Of a stretch of DNA of 64,000 bases, positions 1-10,860 are shown one piece after another. Each line of letters starts with the position of its first letter. Within the stretch, counting starts at the first letter, position 1. Source of the DNA: Heterocephalus glaber. Taxonomy: Eukaryota > Chordata > Mammalia > Rodentia > Bathyergidae. The position numbers and the translations under genes are program-made. The DNA is taken from NCBI RefSeq assembly GCF_000247695.1, contig NW_004624805.1, positions 1,925,307 through 1,989,306 on the forward strand, read 5' to 3'. The notes beneath the pieces were generated by a model, which ran no database searches, was not told the origin of the DNA, and saw only the letters and a list, made by a program, of their open reading frames with translations.

Positions 1-760
1 GTCAAAGAAATACCGAAGTGCTCCACAGTCCTCTCATAATGATGAAACTTTCAGTTAATCAAGAAGATACACAATCCTGAGTGTTTACTACGCATTAACA
101 GCCTCAAAGATGAGACAAAAATTCAGAGCTACAAGACAGAGACAAATTCCCAAGTTTCTCCTGAGATTTCAATACCCCTTCCTCAATAAGTGATAAACAA
201 AAGTAACAGAAAAGCAGCAAGAATATGTAGATTTGAACACCACCATTGTTATCATACTGGAGTTAATGGGATATATTCTTAATAAATCTTAATAAGAGCA
301 TTAAGTCAAAATGACCGAGGGCCGGAGATTTGGCTCAGTGGCACTGTGCCTACCTAGCAAGCATAAGGCCTGGAGTTCGATTCCTGGGGGCGGGACAACT
401 GAAGCCATGCAAAGTATTTTCCCCGATGACAAAGCAAGCAAATCAGAAATGAGTACCTAAAATGTCTCCAGAAAATACTCAAATATTTGTACACTACGTG
501 ATATATATCCAAATAACTGTGAGTCAAAGAAGCAATGAGAACATAAACTAGGAACTATCTTCAACTGGAAAAAACAAAAAAACAAACAATTTCAGCTACC
601 AGAATTTGTTGATTGTAGCGACAGCAGTACTTAAATGAAAAATTTTAGCACTGAATGCTTCTGCTAAGAGAGTCTCAAATGAATGCCCTGGATTTCCACC
701 TGAAGAAATTAAAAAAGAGCAATTAAATCACGAAGAAAGAAAATGATAAAACTTATTATA
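1..760 (+). mobile_element. Old L1 fragment, ORF2 part
   Basis: Sequence such as GATGAGACAAAAATTCAGAG and the AGCACTGAATGCTT stretch near 645-660 follow L1 ORF2 order in sense orientation. It is heavily mutated and split by an ID-type SINE at 321-395. Confidence 0.55.
321..395 (+). repeat. ID-type SINE (diverged)
   Basis: tRNA-like A box (TTTGGCTCAGTGG) and B box (GAGTTCGATTCC) are visible. Confidence 0.8.
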
Positions 761-764
761 GTCT

Positions 765-1215
765 GAAAGTCTATGTTTCCTTAAAATTCATATGCTGAAA
801 TCCAATCACAGAACTGACTGTACTAGAAAGTTAGGCCTTTGAGCTGGGCATGTGGTGCACACCTGTAATCCCAGCACTCGGGAGGCTGAGGCAGAGGATC
901 ACAAGTTCGAGGCCAGCCTGACTACATGAGGAGACCTTGTCTCAAAAAAAAGGGAAGTCAGGCCTTGGCAGGTAATTACCATATGGAATAGAGGCAGCAG
1001 CACCCTGATGAATGGGATTAGTGTTCTTTAAAACAGAGACCCCAGAGAGTCAGACAGCTCATTCTTTCCTGTGCTGGAGAGTGCTCAGGGCAAAGGTGAC
1101 ACCTAGGAGCCAGGAATCAGTGCTTCACCGGACACCAGAGCTGCATTTTGGAAATAAATTTGTTATTTGTTATTGATCTCATCTATGGTATTTTGTTATA
1201 CCAACCTAAATGGAC
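765..1215 (+). mobile_element. MaLR/MLT1-type solo LTR, interrupted by B1
   Basis: Two halves flank the B1 at 841-951. The right half ends with the typical GAAATAAATTTGTT and TATGGTATTTTGTTATA tail of this LTR class. Both halves are in sense orientation. Confidence 0.65.
841..951 (+). repeat. B1 SINE
   Basis: GCTGGGCATG start, CCTGTAATCCCAGCACT core and an A-rich tail. The flanks AAGTTAGGCCTT (828-839) and AAGTCAGGCCTT (955-966) are a 12-base target duplication with one mismatch. Confidence 0.95.
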
Positions 1216-1324
1216 TATAATAATATCAAAGGTAAAACTAGTTAAACACAGTACAAAAAAAAAGATATAAAAAACAATGGAATTAAACACTTTATGGGGA
1301 TTAGTAAAAGTGATAAGCCTCTAC

Positions 1325-1686
1325 CTGTCCAAAAAAGCTGATCTCCCAGAAGCAGAGGAGAGAACAGCAGCTACTAGAGACTATCAGGGCTGAGGAAGAG
1401 GGGAACGGAGAGAAAATGGTTAACAGTACAGAGTGCGGTTGCTAGGAATCGCTTCTAATGGTCTATAGCACAGTGGGGTGCCTCTGGTTGGCAACAATTG
1501 AATATTTCAAAACAGCTAAGAGAAAGGACTTTGAATGTTTCCAAAATAAAGAAATCATAAATATCTGAGGTGACAGATATGCCAGTTATCCTGATCTGAT
1601 CAATGTGTAGCTTATACATTGAATAATTATTGAAATGTCATACTGTACCCCAGAAATATGTACAATTACTGTGTCAATCAAAAATA
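1325..1686 (+). mobile_element. L1 3' end fragment
   Basis: Contains the CTCCCAGAAGCAGAGGAGAG-like start of the L1 3' region and ends CATACTGTACCCCAGAAATA, the usual terminal part of old mammalian L1s. Confidence 0.7.
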
Positions 1687-1687
1687 T

Positions 1688-1871
1688 TTTTTGTGACACT
1701 GGGGTTTGAACCCAGGGCCTTCCCACTGAGCTACACTCCCAGCCTTATTTATTTTGAGACAAGTTCTCATTAAGTTGCTCAGTTGCCCAAGCTGGGCTTG
1801 AATTTATAATCCTCCTATCTCAGCCTCCCAGAGTGCTAGGATTATAGGCACAGGCCACTACATCTGGCTCT
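1688..1871 (-). repeat. B1-dID composite SINE
   Basis: On the minus strand a B1 half (from 1871) is followed by a diverged ID half (CACTGGGGTTTGAACCCAGG read in reverse at 1697). Confidence 0.85.
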
Positions 1872-1914
1872 TTTGAAAAAAGGAAAAAAATCTATTCACA
1901 AGTTTATGAAAATA

Positions 1915-1998
1915 TCTAATATATAAGTAAACTATATCTATATAATATATAGATATATAGCTATAATATATAGATAAATCTATATAAATATATAGATA
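1915..1998. repeat. AT-rich TATAGATA simple repeat
   Basis: Imperfect tandem units of TATAGATATA type. Confidence 0.85.
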
Positions 1999-2168
1999 AA
2001 ACAGATCAATATATTGAAAACAACAAACTATTACTCAGAAAATTAAATACAACTTATTAAATATAGTTTGTTCAAGAGTCCACATATGTTAGATCTTAAT
2101 TCTCCCCAGTCTAATCCCCAGTATGCCAGGAGCCCTTTGTTAAACTTGACAAGCTGATTCCAAAATTC

Positions 2169-2265
2169 ATATAAAGCATTGGGAAGGTGGTTAAATAGGA
2201 CAGCACTTGCCTAATATGCACTAGACCCTGGGTTCAATGGTTCAATTCTCAGCAACACACGTGTG

Positions 2266-2299
<34 letters not shown>

Positions 2300-2300
2300 A
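2169..2300 (+). repeat. Diverged ID-type SINE with (CA)n tail
   Basis: GCACTTGCCTAATATGCACT and CCCTGGGTTCAATGG are tRNA-like boxes. The tail has become a CA microsatellite at about 2264-2297. Confidence 0.7.
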
Positions 2301-2361
2301 CGACAACAAACCAAACACAAAACTTACTGAAATGCAAAGAACCTAGAAGGGCCATGTCTTA

Positions 2362-2880
2362 GTCACTTTTCTATCATTGCTGAGACCAAATACCCAATGC
2401 CCATAAGTTAAAGGAGGAAAGGTTTATTCAGCTCACAGTATATAGAGGTTTCAGTCCATAGTCAGTTGACTCCAAGGCAGGGTGGCCTGGCAAAGGGGCA
2501 TCACAGAGCAGAAGATAAGCAGCAGCAGCAATAAGAGACAAGAGACCAGAAACAAGTGGAAAATGGCAATAGCAGTTTCCTTCTGTCATATATATAGATA
2601 GATAGATACCAGGACTCGAACTCGGGACCTTGTGCTTGCGAGGCAGGCAGTGGAACCACTGAGCTAAATCCCCAGCCACGTCCGTTTTATATTTTATCTA
2701 GGCTACCCAGTTTAGGATGGGTACCAAACCAATCAGTGGATGAATTTAGTCACCACACCTCCTTAATCCCAGCATCACACATTCTAGATCCAGCTACCTA
2801 TAAAAAAGTCCCACCTAGGACTGCATGAGGCACTGGTGGGACATCTAGACACAAGCCATAACACGACAATACAACTCTGA
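2362..2880 (-). mobile_element. MaLR-like LTR, interrupted by an ID SINE
   Basis: Reads as the reverse of the LTR class seen at 57.7-58.6 kb: CTATCATTGCTGAGACCAAATACC, TTTATTCAGCTCACAG, TTTCAGTCCATAG. The right part after the SINE ends near the TCTAGACACAAGCCATAACA segment. Confidence 0.5.
2608..2682 (-). repeat. ID SINE
   Basis: Minus-strand GGGGATTTAGCTCAGTGGTT and GAGTTCGAGTCC boxes; inserted in the LTR around it. Confidence 0.9.
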
Positions 2881-3420
2881 AGAAAGAACAAAATAAGAAG
2901 GAGAGGAGAGTTGATTTTGAGTACTATAAATCTACACTAATTAAAACAACGTGACACCAGAATACAAAATACAAAGCCAAACCAATTAATGAAATAGAAA
3001 GCACAGAAATAGACCCATACACAATTAGCAAAATTATTATTATTATTATTATTTTGGTACTGGGGATCCAACTCGGGACCTTGTGCTTGCGAGGCAGGCA
3101 GCAGAACCACTGAGCTAAATCCCCAGCCCAGCAAAATTATTTTTGACGAAAGTACAATGACAGTGTAATAACTAAGTTACAGCCTTTTTCAACATATAGT
3201 GAACAACTGGACATGCACAGCCAGGAAAAGAATTTGGATCCACATCTCACAGAATGTATAAAATTAAACTCAAAATGGATCATAGATCTAAACATCAGAC
3301 CTAAAACAAAACTTCTAGAATAAAACGTAGAAGTAAATCTTTGTGACTTCATGCTGGACAAAGATTTTTCAGATATAACACAAAAATCAAAGTCCATCAA
3401 TTTAACAAATACATAAACCG
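2880..3420 (+). mobile_element. L1 ORF2 3' fragment, interrupted by an ID SINE
   Basis: Sense L1 sequence (ACAAAATACAAAGCCAAACC, AATGGATCATAGATCTAAAC, AAACTTCTAGAATAAAACGT) is continuous across the SINE at 3051-3129. Confidence 0.75.
3051..3129 (-). repeat. ID SINE with target duplication
   Basis: A minus-strand ID body is flanked by AGCAAAATTATT at 3027-3038 and 3130-3141, a perfect 12-base duplication of the L1 target. Confidence 0.95.
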
Positions 3421-3447
3421 GTCTTGCATCAAAATTTAAAACTTCTG

Positions 3448-3530
3448 AGGCTGGGGATTTAGCTCAGTGGTCCTGCTGCCTGCCGCGCAAGCGCAAGGCC
3501 CTAAGTTCAATTCCTGGTACTAGAAAAAGA
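3448..3530 (+). repeat. ID SINE
   Basis: GGGGATTTAGCTCAGTGG, GCGCAAGCGCAAGGCCC and TAAGTTCAATTCCTGGTAC. Confidence 0.92.
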
Positions 3531-3871
3531 ACCCCAAACACTGTATGTGCAGAGTAGACCATGGGTTCAGGAGTTGGGGCAGCAGGGAAAGCAGTTCCAA
3601 TGTTGCTGCAGTTCTGCAGGGAATGACTGTGTAACCTGAGCTGTTAAAGGCAAAGGCCCAAGAGAGAAGCAGTCAACAGAAAGATGGGGGACCGTGGGGA
3701 TGCCACAGCTCTCTGGCTGAGCGGTCAAGAGCTCTCTCTACTCTGATGTGAAGCACATTTCCGACACAAACGGCACTGCAACACTGGTGTGCTCTGGGGG
3801 CCACTACTGAGCAATGTGCACAGACTGCTGCGATGCACATGGAAGGGCTGTACACCAACGCGTGGCCCTAC

Positions 3872-4008
3872 CTTTACACTCCATTCTAAGTTGTGCGATC
3901 AGCAGCAAAACATCCTCGTAACTAGGGGAAGGCAGTTCGAGACTCTCGGAGGCTGCTTCACAGGACTGAGTGAGGTCATCAAGGTCATCCATAGCCTTTG
4001 ATTTTTAC
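3872..4008 (-). CDS. First coding exon of an unidentified gene (partial)
   Basis: Read on the minus strand, a pyrimidine-rich TTTATTTTACAG acceptor precedes 16 bases of 5' UTR, then an ATG (3992-3990) opens 40 codons starting MDDLDDLTQS. The frame ends at AAAG|GTAGGG, a good splice donor, leaving phase 1. The peptide is acidic at first and then forms a likely amphipathic helix (YEDVLLLIAQLRMECK), as in the N-terminus of a coiled-coil protein. The rest of the gene would lie further left, beyond an intron; I found no second exon before position 1. I do not recognise the protein. One caution: the ACAG/GTAAAA at the acceptor could also be read as a donor. Coding status is inferred from composition and flanking splice signals. 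Confidence 0.6.
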
Positions 4009-4689
4009 CTGTAAAATAAAGCGCTATTTCAAAATGTCCCCAAATAGTACTACACACTAAACAAACAGAAGTGGTAATTATCTACGATTTTATAGAGGCA
4101 GAACCACAGGCACTTCCTAAAGGACCAATTTTTGTCAATTCTAGCAATGCCTAAGGTCTTGAACACTTTTTTCAAAGTGTGTTCACATAACAAGAAATTT
4201 TCTTTCTTTGCTTTATGTTTTACTGCATTTTTATTTATAATTTCTATAATGTATCACGTTGCCCTCTTCATGTACCTTTCCAAGGAAATACTATTTTGAT
4301 GAATTTTTTTTTACAACGCTTTTTTTTTCAGAAGATGTCTTCTTTGCAGGCCTAAAAAACACCCATAAAATCTTTTCAGGCAAATATTGAACACGTAAAA
4401 TATACAGCATATCTGAAAGTATTTTCTTTTTACATACATTCTCATTTGTAATTTATTTCTCCTGTTCATAAAGTTTACAGGCTATTTAAAATACAATAAT
4501 ATTCTACCAGGAGAATTCAACTCTAAACAAAAAGAGTAACATTAAGGGCAAAGAAGAGTACTATTAATACTGTAACGGAATTAAATTTCGATCGTGCTTC
4601 CTGACAAAGGAAAAGGAAAAACACAACGTTACTTGCCTGGCCGAACAGGAATATACCAGGTTTTCCTTAGGACTATTTTCAGTATAAAC

Positions 4690-4910
4690 AAGCTTCTGTG
4701 GGCTCTAGTCCATTTGGAAAGCACTGTTTCGTGATTAAGGCTCCGCCCGCGACGTCTTCTCGCACTGGCTCCTCACTGCCTGGCTCTTGGTTTCCCTGGG
4801 GCTGTAGTGGGTCAGGGCGGTTTCCACGGCTGCGCAGTCCCAGGCCTCGGATCACGGATCACGTGGCTTCTGCCCCTAGTTGCTAAACACGTGGGGGGGC
4901 GGTTTGCATA
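4690..4910. promoter_or_regulatory. Probable bidirectional promoter, small CpG-rich block
   Basis: A GC- and CpG-rich patch stands out from AT-rich surroundings and sits between two outward-facing candidate first exons. It holds two CACGTG E-boxes (4860-4865 and 4888-4893), a GGGGGGGCGG run just left of the plus-strand ATG and no TATA box, as is usual for divergent promoters. A CCAG|GCAAGT motif on the minus strand near 4627-4636 could be a GC-AG donor for an upstream noncoding exon of the minus gene. Promoter function is inferred. Confidence 0.5.
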
Positions 4911-5018
4911 ATGACTTCAGGGCAAAACGACCTTGATGACTCTGGTAGAAGAATGACCTTAAGGCGAAGGGTGAAGTGTCCTGAACCCTTCAGATTACCC
5001 TTCTATAAAATAAAACAG
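4911..5018 (+). CDS. First coding exon of a second unidentified gene (partial)
   Basis: An ATG opens a 36-codon frame (MTSGQNDLDDSGRRMTLRRR, then VKCPEPFRLPFYKIKQ) that ends exactly at CAG|GTACGT, a strong splice donor leaving phase 0. The peptide is strongly basic in the middle and reads like real coding sequence. An internal Met at codon 15 is an alternative start. The intron begins with a (CA)22 tract only five bases after the GT. I could not assign downstream exons; candidates to the right either carried the wrong phase or met stops. I do not recognise the family. Confidence 0.55.
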
Positions 5019-5023
5019 GTACG

Positions 5024-5024
<1 letters not shown>

Positions 5025-5069
<45 letters not shown>

Positions 5070-5080
5070 GCGCGCGCGCT
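5025..5080. repeat. (CA)22 microsatellite followed by (CG)n
   Basis: Forty-four bases of perfect CA dinucleotide are followed by AG and a short CGCGCGCG run, giving a long alternating purine-pyrimidine stretch. It lies directly inside the putative intron that begins at 5019. Confidence 0.95.
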
Positions 5081-5549
5081 TCTTGTGGTTGTTGCAACTG
5101 CAGATTTCTCAGATATCTTCCCTCCGCTGTGGGTCCCTCTCTGTCTCTTGGCTCTGTCACCACTTCCTCTCAGGGTCTGCATTTTTGGCCTTTAGAAGCA
5201 AAATGCAGAATTGCACCTAGAATTTCTGGAATGGAATAGAATATCTAGAGCAATATATACTTTATCAGGTGAATGGCAATACATGTTTGTCCTTTTAAAA
5301 TTTTTTCTTTTTCTTTTATGAAAAAATAAAACAAATTTTCATAACCAAATAAGAGAATAACAATAGTTATGACACTGTGTATTATCTTCAAAGTATTTAC
5401 TCAGTACAAAACATAAACCAAAAAGATCCTTACAAAAAAGAAACAACATATAATAACCCAAACTTTCTTTTCAAAATAAACTATTAGTATAAATAAAACA
5501 TATTAGCATAATTGAAATATTTCTGAAACAACAGAATATGTGATTTAGG

Positions 5550-5830
5550 GAAGTATTTGAACTCTCTACTTCCTATTTATCTCTCTTTGATTTTGGTCTT
5601 TATTTGTATATATATTTTTTTCTCATATAAGAAACCATGCAATATTTCAGCTTGTGTGTTTATTTCACTTAAAATTATGTTTTCAAGTTGCATCCACTTG
5701 CAATGCAATAAATTGAATGTCACAAACTACGTCATTTTACATGAAAGCTAAATTACCCACTTTTTAAAGTATGGTGACCACGTCTTTCTTTTTTTTTTTT
5801 GGTAACCCTGTCTTATTTGTATTTCCATAT
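5550..5830 (-). mobile_element. Possible L1 3' fragment
   Basis: GTTTATTTCACTTAAAATTA and CAAGTTGCATCCACTTGCAA resemble the reverse of the L1 3' region. Very diverged. Confidence 0.4.
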
Positions 5831-5894
5831 GCTCAAATAGTTATTGAACAAATAAATTTAAAATAAAAGTAGTGTAATGGAAATATAAAGACCA

Positions 5895-6330
5895 TGAGGT
5901 GTTTGTGATATGCTGAATAACTGTCCCCCACCAGTGTCCATATCCTTATCCCTGGAACCTGTGAACAGAGAAATCAAGGTTGCAAATGGATTAAGATTGT
6001 TGATCAAATGACCTTGAAGTAGAGAATATCCTGGATTACCTAGGGGGCCCAGTGAAATCACAAAATTCTTAAAAATGGCAGGAGGCCAAAATGGAGAACC
6101 ACAAGGATGAGAGCATGAGAAGACTCCCCTGGATGGCGCTGCCGCTGAAGGTGGGGAGCTGTGCCAAAACCAAGGGATGCAGGTGGCCTCCGGGTGTTGG
6201 AGGGGACAAGTGACAGAGTCTCCCTGAGAGTGTGCACAACAGATGCTGTCTTGCCAGAGCACTGGTTTTTGCACACGGAGACAAGTTTCAGATTTCTGCT
6301 TCCCAGAAAGACCATTTATCCCATGCGCCT
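5895..6330 (+). mobile_element. MLT1-like MaLR LTR
   Basis: Ordered matches to the class: CTGAATAACTGTCCCCCACC, CTTATCCCTGGAACCTGTGA, TATCCTGGATTACCTAGGGG and AACCAAGGGATGCAGGTGGC. Confidence 0.65.
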
Positions 6331-7090
6331 GTCATGAAAAGGAAGTAGACTTCACTCAGCTCTCACATCTCTCTGGCCAGAACTGCAACACATGCCACAT
6401 CTAATTCAATAACTGATAAGAAAACCAGATTGCAATGACTCTCTTAGGTCAATAGAATTTATTGCTGGGGCACGAAGAAGGCCACTTTCTCAACTCACAT
6501 AGGTTAGGGCTGCACGTTAGAACAAGGCAAAGACCCTACACCAGGAGAGAAGGTAGGGTGATTCTTAAGTAGACCAAAAGAAAAAAAAGTGTTTCTACTA
6601 TCACATCTTCCAACATCTGTATCTTCCCAGGATGTGGGGAACAAAATCACCTGCCTTTATCTACAATCTTAGATGATTTTAAATATCTTCTAGTGCTACG
6701 CTGGTTCTAGGACGAGTGTGAGATTCCAGCTAACACTATCCTAAACTAATCTATTCCACTTAATCTGCTTTCTTTTTGCTTATAGAGGAAATAAAGTGGA
6801 AACAAGTCAATCTTCTAGAAAATTAGATTATTGCACCCAGTCCCACTCTAATAGAGTATACACAGTGGCCTGCTGCACACCCTTCCTTCAAGCCATGGAA
6901 GTTTCCCCTGACTGTTTTCACAGTGACTCTGAAGATACCCCAAATCTGCCAGTAAAACTGTACATACAACTTTCCTTTCAATTGTAAAACATTTATGAAT
7001 CAGCATAAATAAATTTTCATTTACTAGATATTTATGGGGCTCCTACTGTCTTCTGGTTGGCATTAAAGTTAAATGATTAGCAAAAATTAG
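6331..7090. other. Unassigned stretch
   Basis: No gene or clear repeat seen. An acceptor-like CTTATAG at about 6780-6785 precedes a short open frame, but the frame does not continue the phase-0 exon at 5018 and I do not accept it as coding. Confidence 0.4.
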
Positions 7091-7091
7091 C

Positions 7092-7500
7092 ATTATTTAT
7101 GACCTCATGGAGCCTAGAGTCTAGTAGGCAAGAGACAGTGACCAATAATAACAGGGGGTAGCTCAGGAAAGGCTGTTCTGAAGAAGTGAAGATTAATCTT
7201 ATATTGAGTGATCTTGCTTAAATCCGAGGATGGTAGAAGAATGTCCAAAACAGATGGACCAGCATGTGAAAAGGTTCTGTTACCAAAGAGAGAAAGGCAC
7301 ACTGTGGCAAAGGCCAGAAGTCAATAGAGAAGCCAGCCAGAGTCTTAGGTAGGCATGGGTGGATTATAGTTTGAATTTTAGTCTTTATCCTAAGCATAGA
7401 GGGTAGTAACTGAAGGGTCTTATACAGGGTGTGGCAGGATTAGATTTATATTAGGAAGGGTTATCCTGCCAGGGGAGAAGTCATGCTGAATACAGGAAGA
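7092..7500 (+). repeat. Ancient interspersed repeat (family not named)
   Basis: GACCTCATGGAGCCTAGAGT, GGTTCTGTTACCAAAGAGAG and TTTTAGTCTTTATCCTAAGC are landmarks I associate with a common old mammalian repeat. A second stretch of the same kind may occupy 9150-9700. Confidence 0.4.
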
Positions 7501-7538
7501 ATACTTTGGTTAATGAAATATACTATGTAAAAAATGGT

Positions 7539-7590
7539 GTCACACTAGGTGTGATAGTGATGTCACACTAGGTGTCATACCTAGTGTGAC
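7539..7590. repeat. Triple 12-mer with perfect hairpin
   Basis: GTCACACTAGGT occurs at 7539-7550 and 7562-7573, and its exact complement ACCTAGTGTGAC at 7579-7590. The last two can fold into a 12-bp stem with a five-base loop. Confidence 0.95.
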
Positions 7591-7680
7591 AGCACATGCC
7601 TGTAATCACACCACTCTGGAAGGCTGAGGTAGGAGGATCACACGTTCCAGCCTGGGAAATTTAGTGACAACATATTCCTC
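7591..7680 (+). repeat. B1 SINE fragment
   Basis: GCACATGCCTGTAATCACAC, GGCTGAGGTAGGAGGATCAC and CAGCCTGGGAAATTTAGTGA. Confidence 0.85.
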
Positions 7681-7939
7681 TCTAAGCTCTTAGGATAAGT
7701 TATATACAATATGTTGTTTCATTTATTATCTTAAATCAGACATGATGTAAAGAAAGTTAGAACCTTCTCATTAATTCAGCCGTACTCTTTAGAACCAATT
7801 CTATTTCAGTTGAGTAGGCCCTCTGTTCTCTTCACCACGTATAGAGGCAGATGTCAGTCACAGAGGTAAATAAAACGCACTATGTGTACTCAAAAAGTTC
7901 ATAGCATCATTCATTATATGGTCATTCATAGAATTAATG

Positions 7940-8105
7940 TTATTGGTCAGTCTTTAAGTTATAGCATTCAAAGTTCAGCAGGAAATACTAAGCACTTAAA
8001 TTACAACAAGCAGAACAATGTTCAGGAAAGGTGAGTTTAGATGGCTGAATGTAAGAAGGTTCTGGAACATATAGGTATGATGGAGAAGAATTTGTAAAGG
8101 ACATA
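7940..8105 (+). repeat. Dispersed repeat, copy A
   Basis: AAGCACTTAAATTACAACAA, then ATGTTCAGGAAAGGTGAGTT, is clearly related to 13845-14005. Family unknown. Confidence 0.6.
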
Positions 8106-8869
8106 AGGAAAATATATGGAAGATGTTCTATGTCTATTTTACCTGTTTGTCCTAAGTAATAATGTCAGTAGATGGCTCAGACATATGCCAGTTAGCTTTG
8201 TTATTTTGCAAAGCTTTTAAAAACACTTATTCAAAAAGATAATATTTTCTGAAGTCTAGAGAGTCCCTCTGAATCTAGCTCTGTTTTTTAGTGCTCATTA
8301 GTAATACAAAATATTTATTATTTTCAACCTCATTATCTTCCTCTCTGGTCTCTCCCTGATTCTCGTCCCCATCTAAAAGTTTACTTTCTAGTTTCCTGTC
8401 ATCTCTCAACTTTATTCATTTATTGATTTATGGTATTCCTTATTGTCTGGCTCGGGGCTATGTTAAGGTTTTTCTGGACTGAGATCTTTTAGCCCCTCAT
8501 TGGGTTCGCATATCAGCCCCTCATTGGGCTCCTGGTGGCCTCTAATCTCTCTCCAGCAGTGGACCACATGGCTCAGGCCCAAGCCAGGAGCACATCACAC
8601 TCTCCTGCCATGGCAGCTGGTCCATAGGTGTGCCTGGGAGAGATTCCTGATGCTTCTCACTGGGCTTTAACCAGACTCATCTGAGGTGAGAGCTGCTGCA
8701 AACATTTGACATCCAAGCACAGAGAATGCCCGGAGATGCAAGGAGGAGCTGGCACTTGAAGCCAATCCATGGGAGGCAGAGAAGAAAACTGGAAAACAAA
8801 TCAACCTGCTAAGCATATTGTTCATCTTTAGTAGTTCTCAAAATTACTGTTATTTTTCACACTTTTATC

Positions 8870-9120
8870 TGTGAGTACCCTGTTCCTTATATCTGAAATG
8901 TTTTCTCTCCCCTAACAAAATTCTTTTAAGACCTAGTTGGCCATGTAAAGTCTTCCTGGATTACAGCTATCTTTCCTTAGATAAGCAGGGGTTTCTCTCC
9001 TCAGGGCTACCTTAGTACTCTATCAACTTTTCTACTGCATCTTTAGCACTTGAACTATAAAGTATTTCTGTACATTTCTCTTTCTCCTGGACCAGAAGAG
9101 ACAATCTTTTAAGTCATCTT
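8870..9120 (+). repeat. L2-like fragment
   Basis: Pyrimidine-rich sense sequence with AAGTCTTCCTGGATTACAGC and a TGGACCAGAAGAGACAATCT end resembles the L2 3' region. Confidence 0.45.
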
Positions 9121-9769
9121 TACATAAGTAGTTTTTATTTTATTCAATAATCATTGATTGATTTCCTCTAAGTGTTGAGCACTGAGGTTTTAAGTGTCAA
9201 TCAAAGGTGTCGGGAATGGCTTTTCTAGAGGGAATTCTGGAGCTAAGATTTAAAAGAGTGAGGTCAGCGAGACAGAGGGCAGCAAAGGGTGAGAGCATGA
9301 AAAGCAGCGGCACGACAGGAAGAGGAGACTGGCACTGCCTACCTGTGTTTGTCTACAAACACGGGGACTGGTGAGAAGAACATCACCAGCAGTTTGGTAA
9401 TGCCAGGGAAAGGGCACAAATAGGAAAGGACTAAAGATGGAAAGCCAGAGGTCAGATTACTGAAGGCTTACTTGTAACCTTTCGATGCTTGGATTTTAAT
9501 GCGCGAAAGAGTGGTTCATGGTCATGTTTGCATTGGGGCAGGTATTTGTAAATGTTACATGAGGATGAACACGAGGGGCAGGAGTAGAAATGGAGACAGA
9601 GGTGTTAGAAGGCCACAGTGCAAAGTAAAGATCACACAGGCCTCATCTGGGCGAATGCTTCTAGAAGCATTTAGGATATGGAATTATCAGTGCCAGCCTT
9701 GAAGGAAGTCTCAGTAAATGAATAAATGTACACACCGGGGTCCCTGGAGAAACAAACTCTGCTCACTGA

Positions 9770-10860
9770 CAGAGGTTCTTTATAGAAAACAAGAACAATC
9801 CAAATCCAAAGCTAGTACAAGAAAGAAAATTATAAAGAACAGAAATTAATGAAATTGAGACCAAAAATGTACAAAGTATCAATGAATTAGGACTGGTTCT
9901 TTGAAAGAATCAACAAAATAGATAAACCTTTAGCCAACCTTACCCAAAAAAGGAAAGAAAAGACACAGATCAATGCAATTATAAATGAAACAGGCAAAAT
10001 CACAACAAAACCCTGCAGAAATCCAGGAGATCATCAGTATGCCAAAAATCTACACTCCATTAGGAAAATTCAGAAGAAATGGATAGATTTATAGAGACAA
10101 GTGAATAACCAATACTGAACCAGAAAGATGAAAAGACTGAGTAAGCCAATAACAGGCAATAAAATTGAAGCAGTAATAAAAACCCCTACAAACTAAGAAG
10201 AGCCCAAATCTATTGCCAATGCTATTCAAACTCTTAAATTGAAAGGGAAAGAGTACTCCCTCGATCATTCCAGGAAGTTTGCATTACCCAGAATCAAGAA
10301 AAGGACTCAACCAAAAAAGAGTACTACAGGTGAATCTTCTTTGGAAACATAGATGCAAAAATTCTCAACAAGATACAGGCAAACAGAATGCAACACATTT
10401 GCAAGATTACACATCATAACCAAACAGACTTCATTCCAGGAATACAAGGATGGTTTAACACAGGCAAATCAGTAAATGTAGTACACCACATAAACAGAAG
10501 GACAAAATCACATGATCATCTCAATAAACACAGAAACAAACCCTTGACAAAATCCAATATACATTCATGACAAAGACCCTGAAGAAAATACATAAAAAGG
10601 TCAGTATCTCAATGTGATGAAAGCCTTGTACGACAAACCTACTGCAACATCATATAAACTGGAAAGCTGAAAGCTTTCCCTCTAAAATTGGGAATAAGAC
10701 AAGGATGTCCACTATCGCCACTGCTGTTCAATATAGTACTCAAAACATTAGCCAGAGCAATCCTATAAGAGAAAGAAATAAAAGATATATATAGGAAGGG
10801 AATAATTCAAATCATCATTATTTGCAGATGACATGATCCTCGACAGAGAATATATGTCCA
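9770..10860 (+). mobile_element. L1 ORF2 fragment (endonuclease/RT region)
   Basis: Sense L1 ORF2 with recognisable blocks: TCAATGAATTAGGACTGGTT, TTAGGAAAATTCAGAAGAAA, TTCCAGGAATACAAGGATGG. At 10821-10840 it encodes the reverse-transcriptase core FADDMI. Many stops and frameshifts; 5' and 3' truncated. Confidence 0.92.

Noticed and set aside
3789..4001. 70-codon plus-strand frame opposite the minus-strand exon
   Set aside because: Antisense shadow of the better supported exon at 3872-4008, which has splice borders.
6786..6987. Possible internal exon after a CTTATAG acceptor
   Set aside because: The phase does not fit the upstream exon ending at 5018, no ATG, no donor and no recognisable protein.
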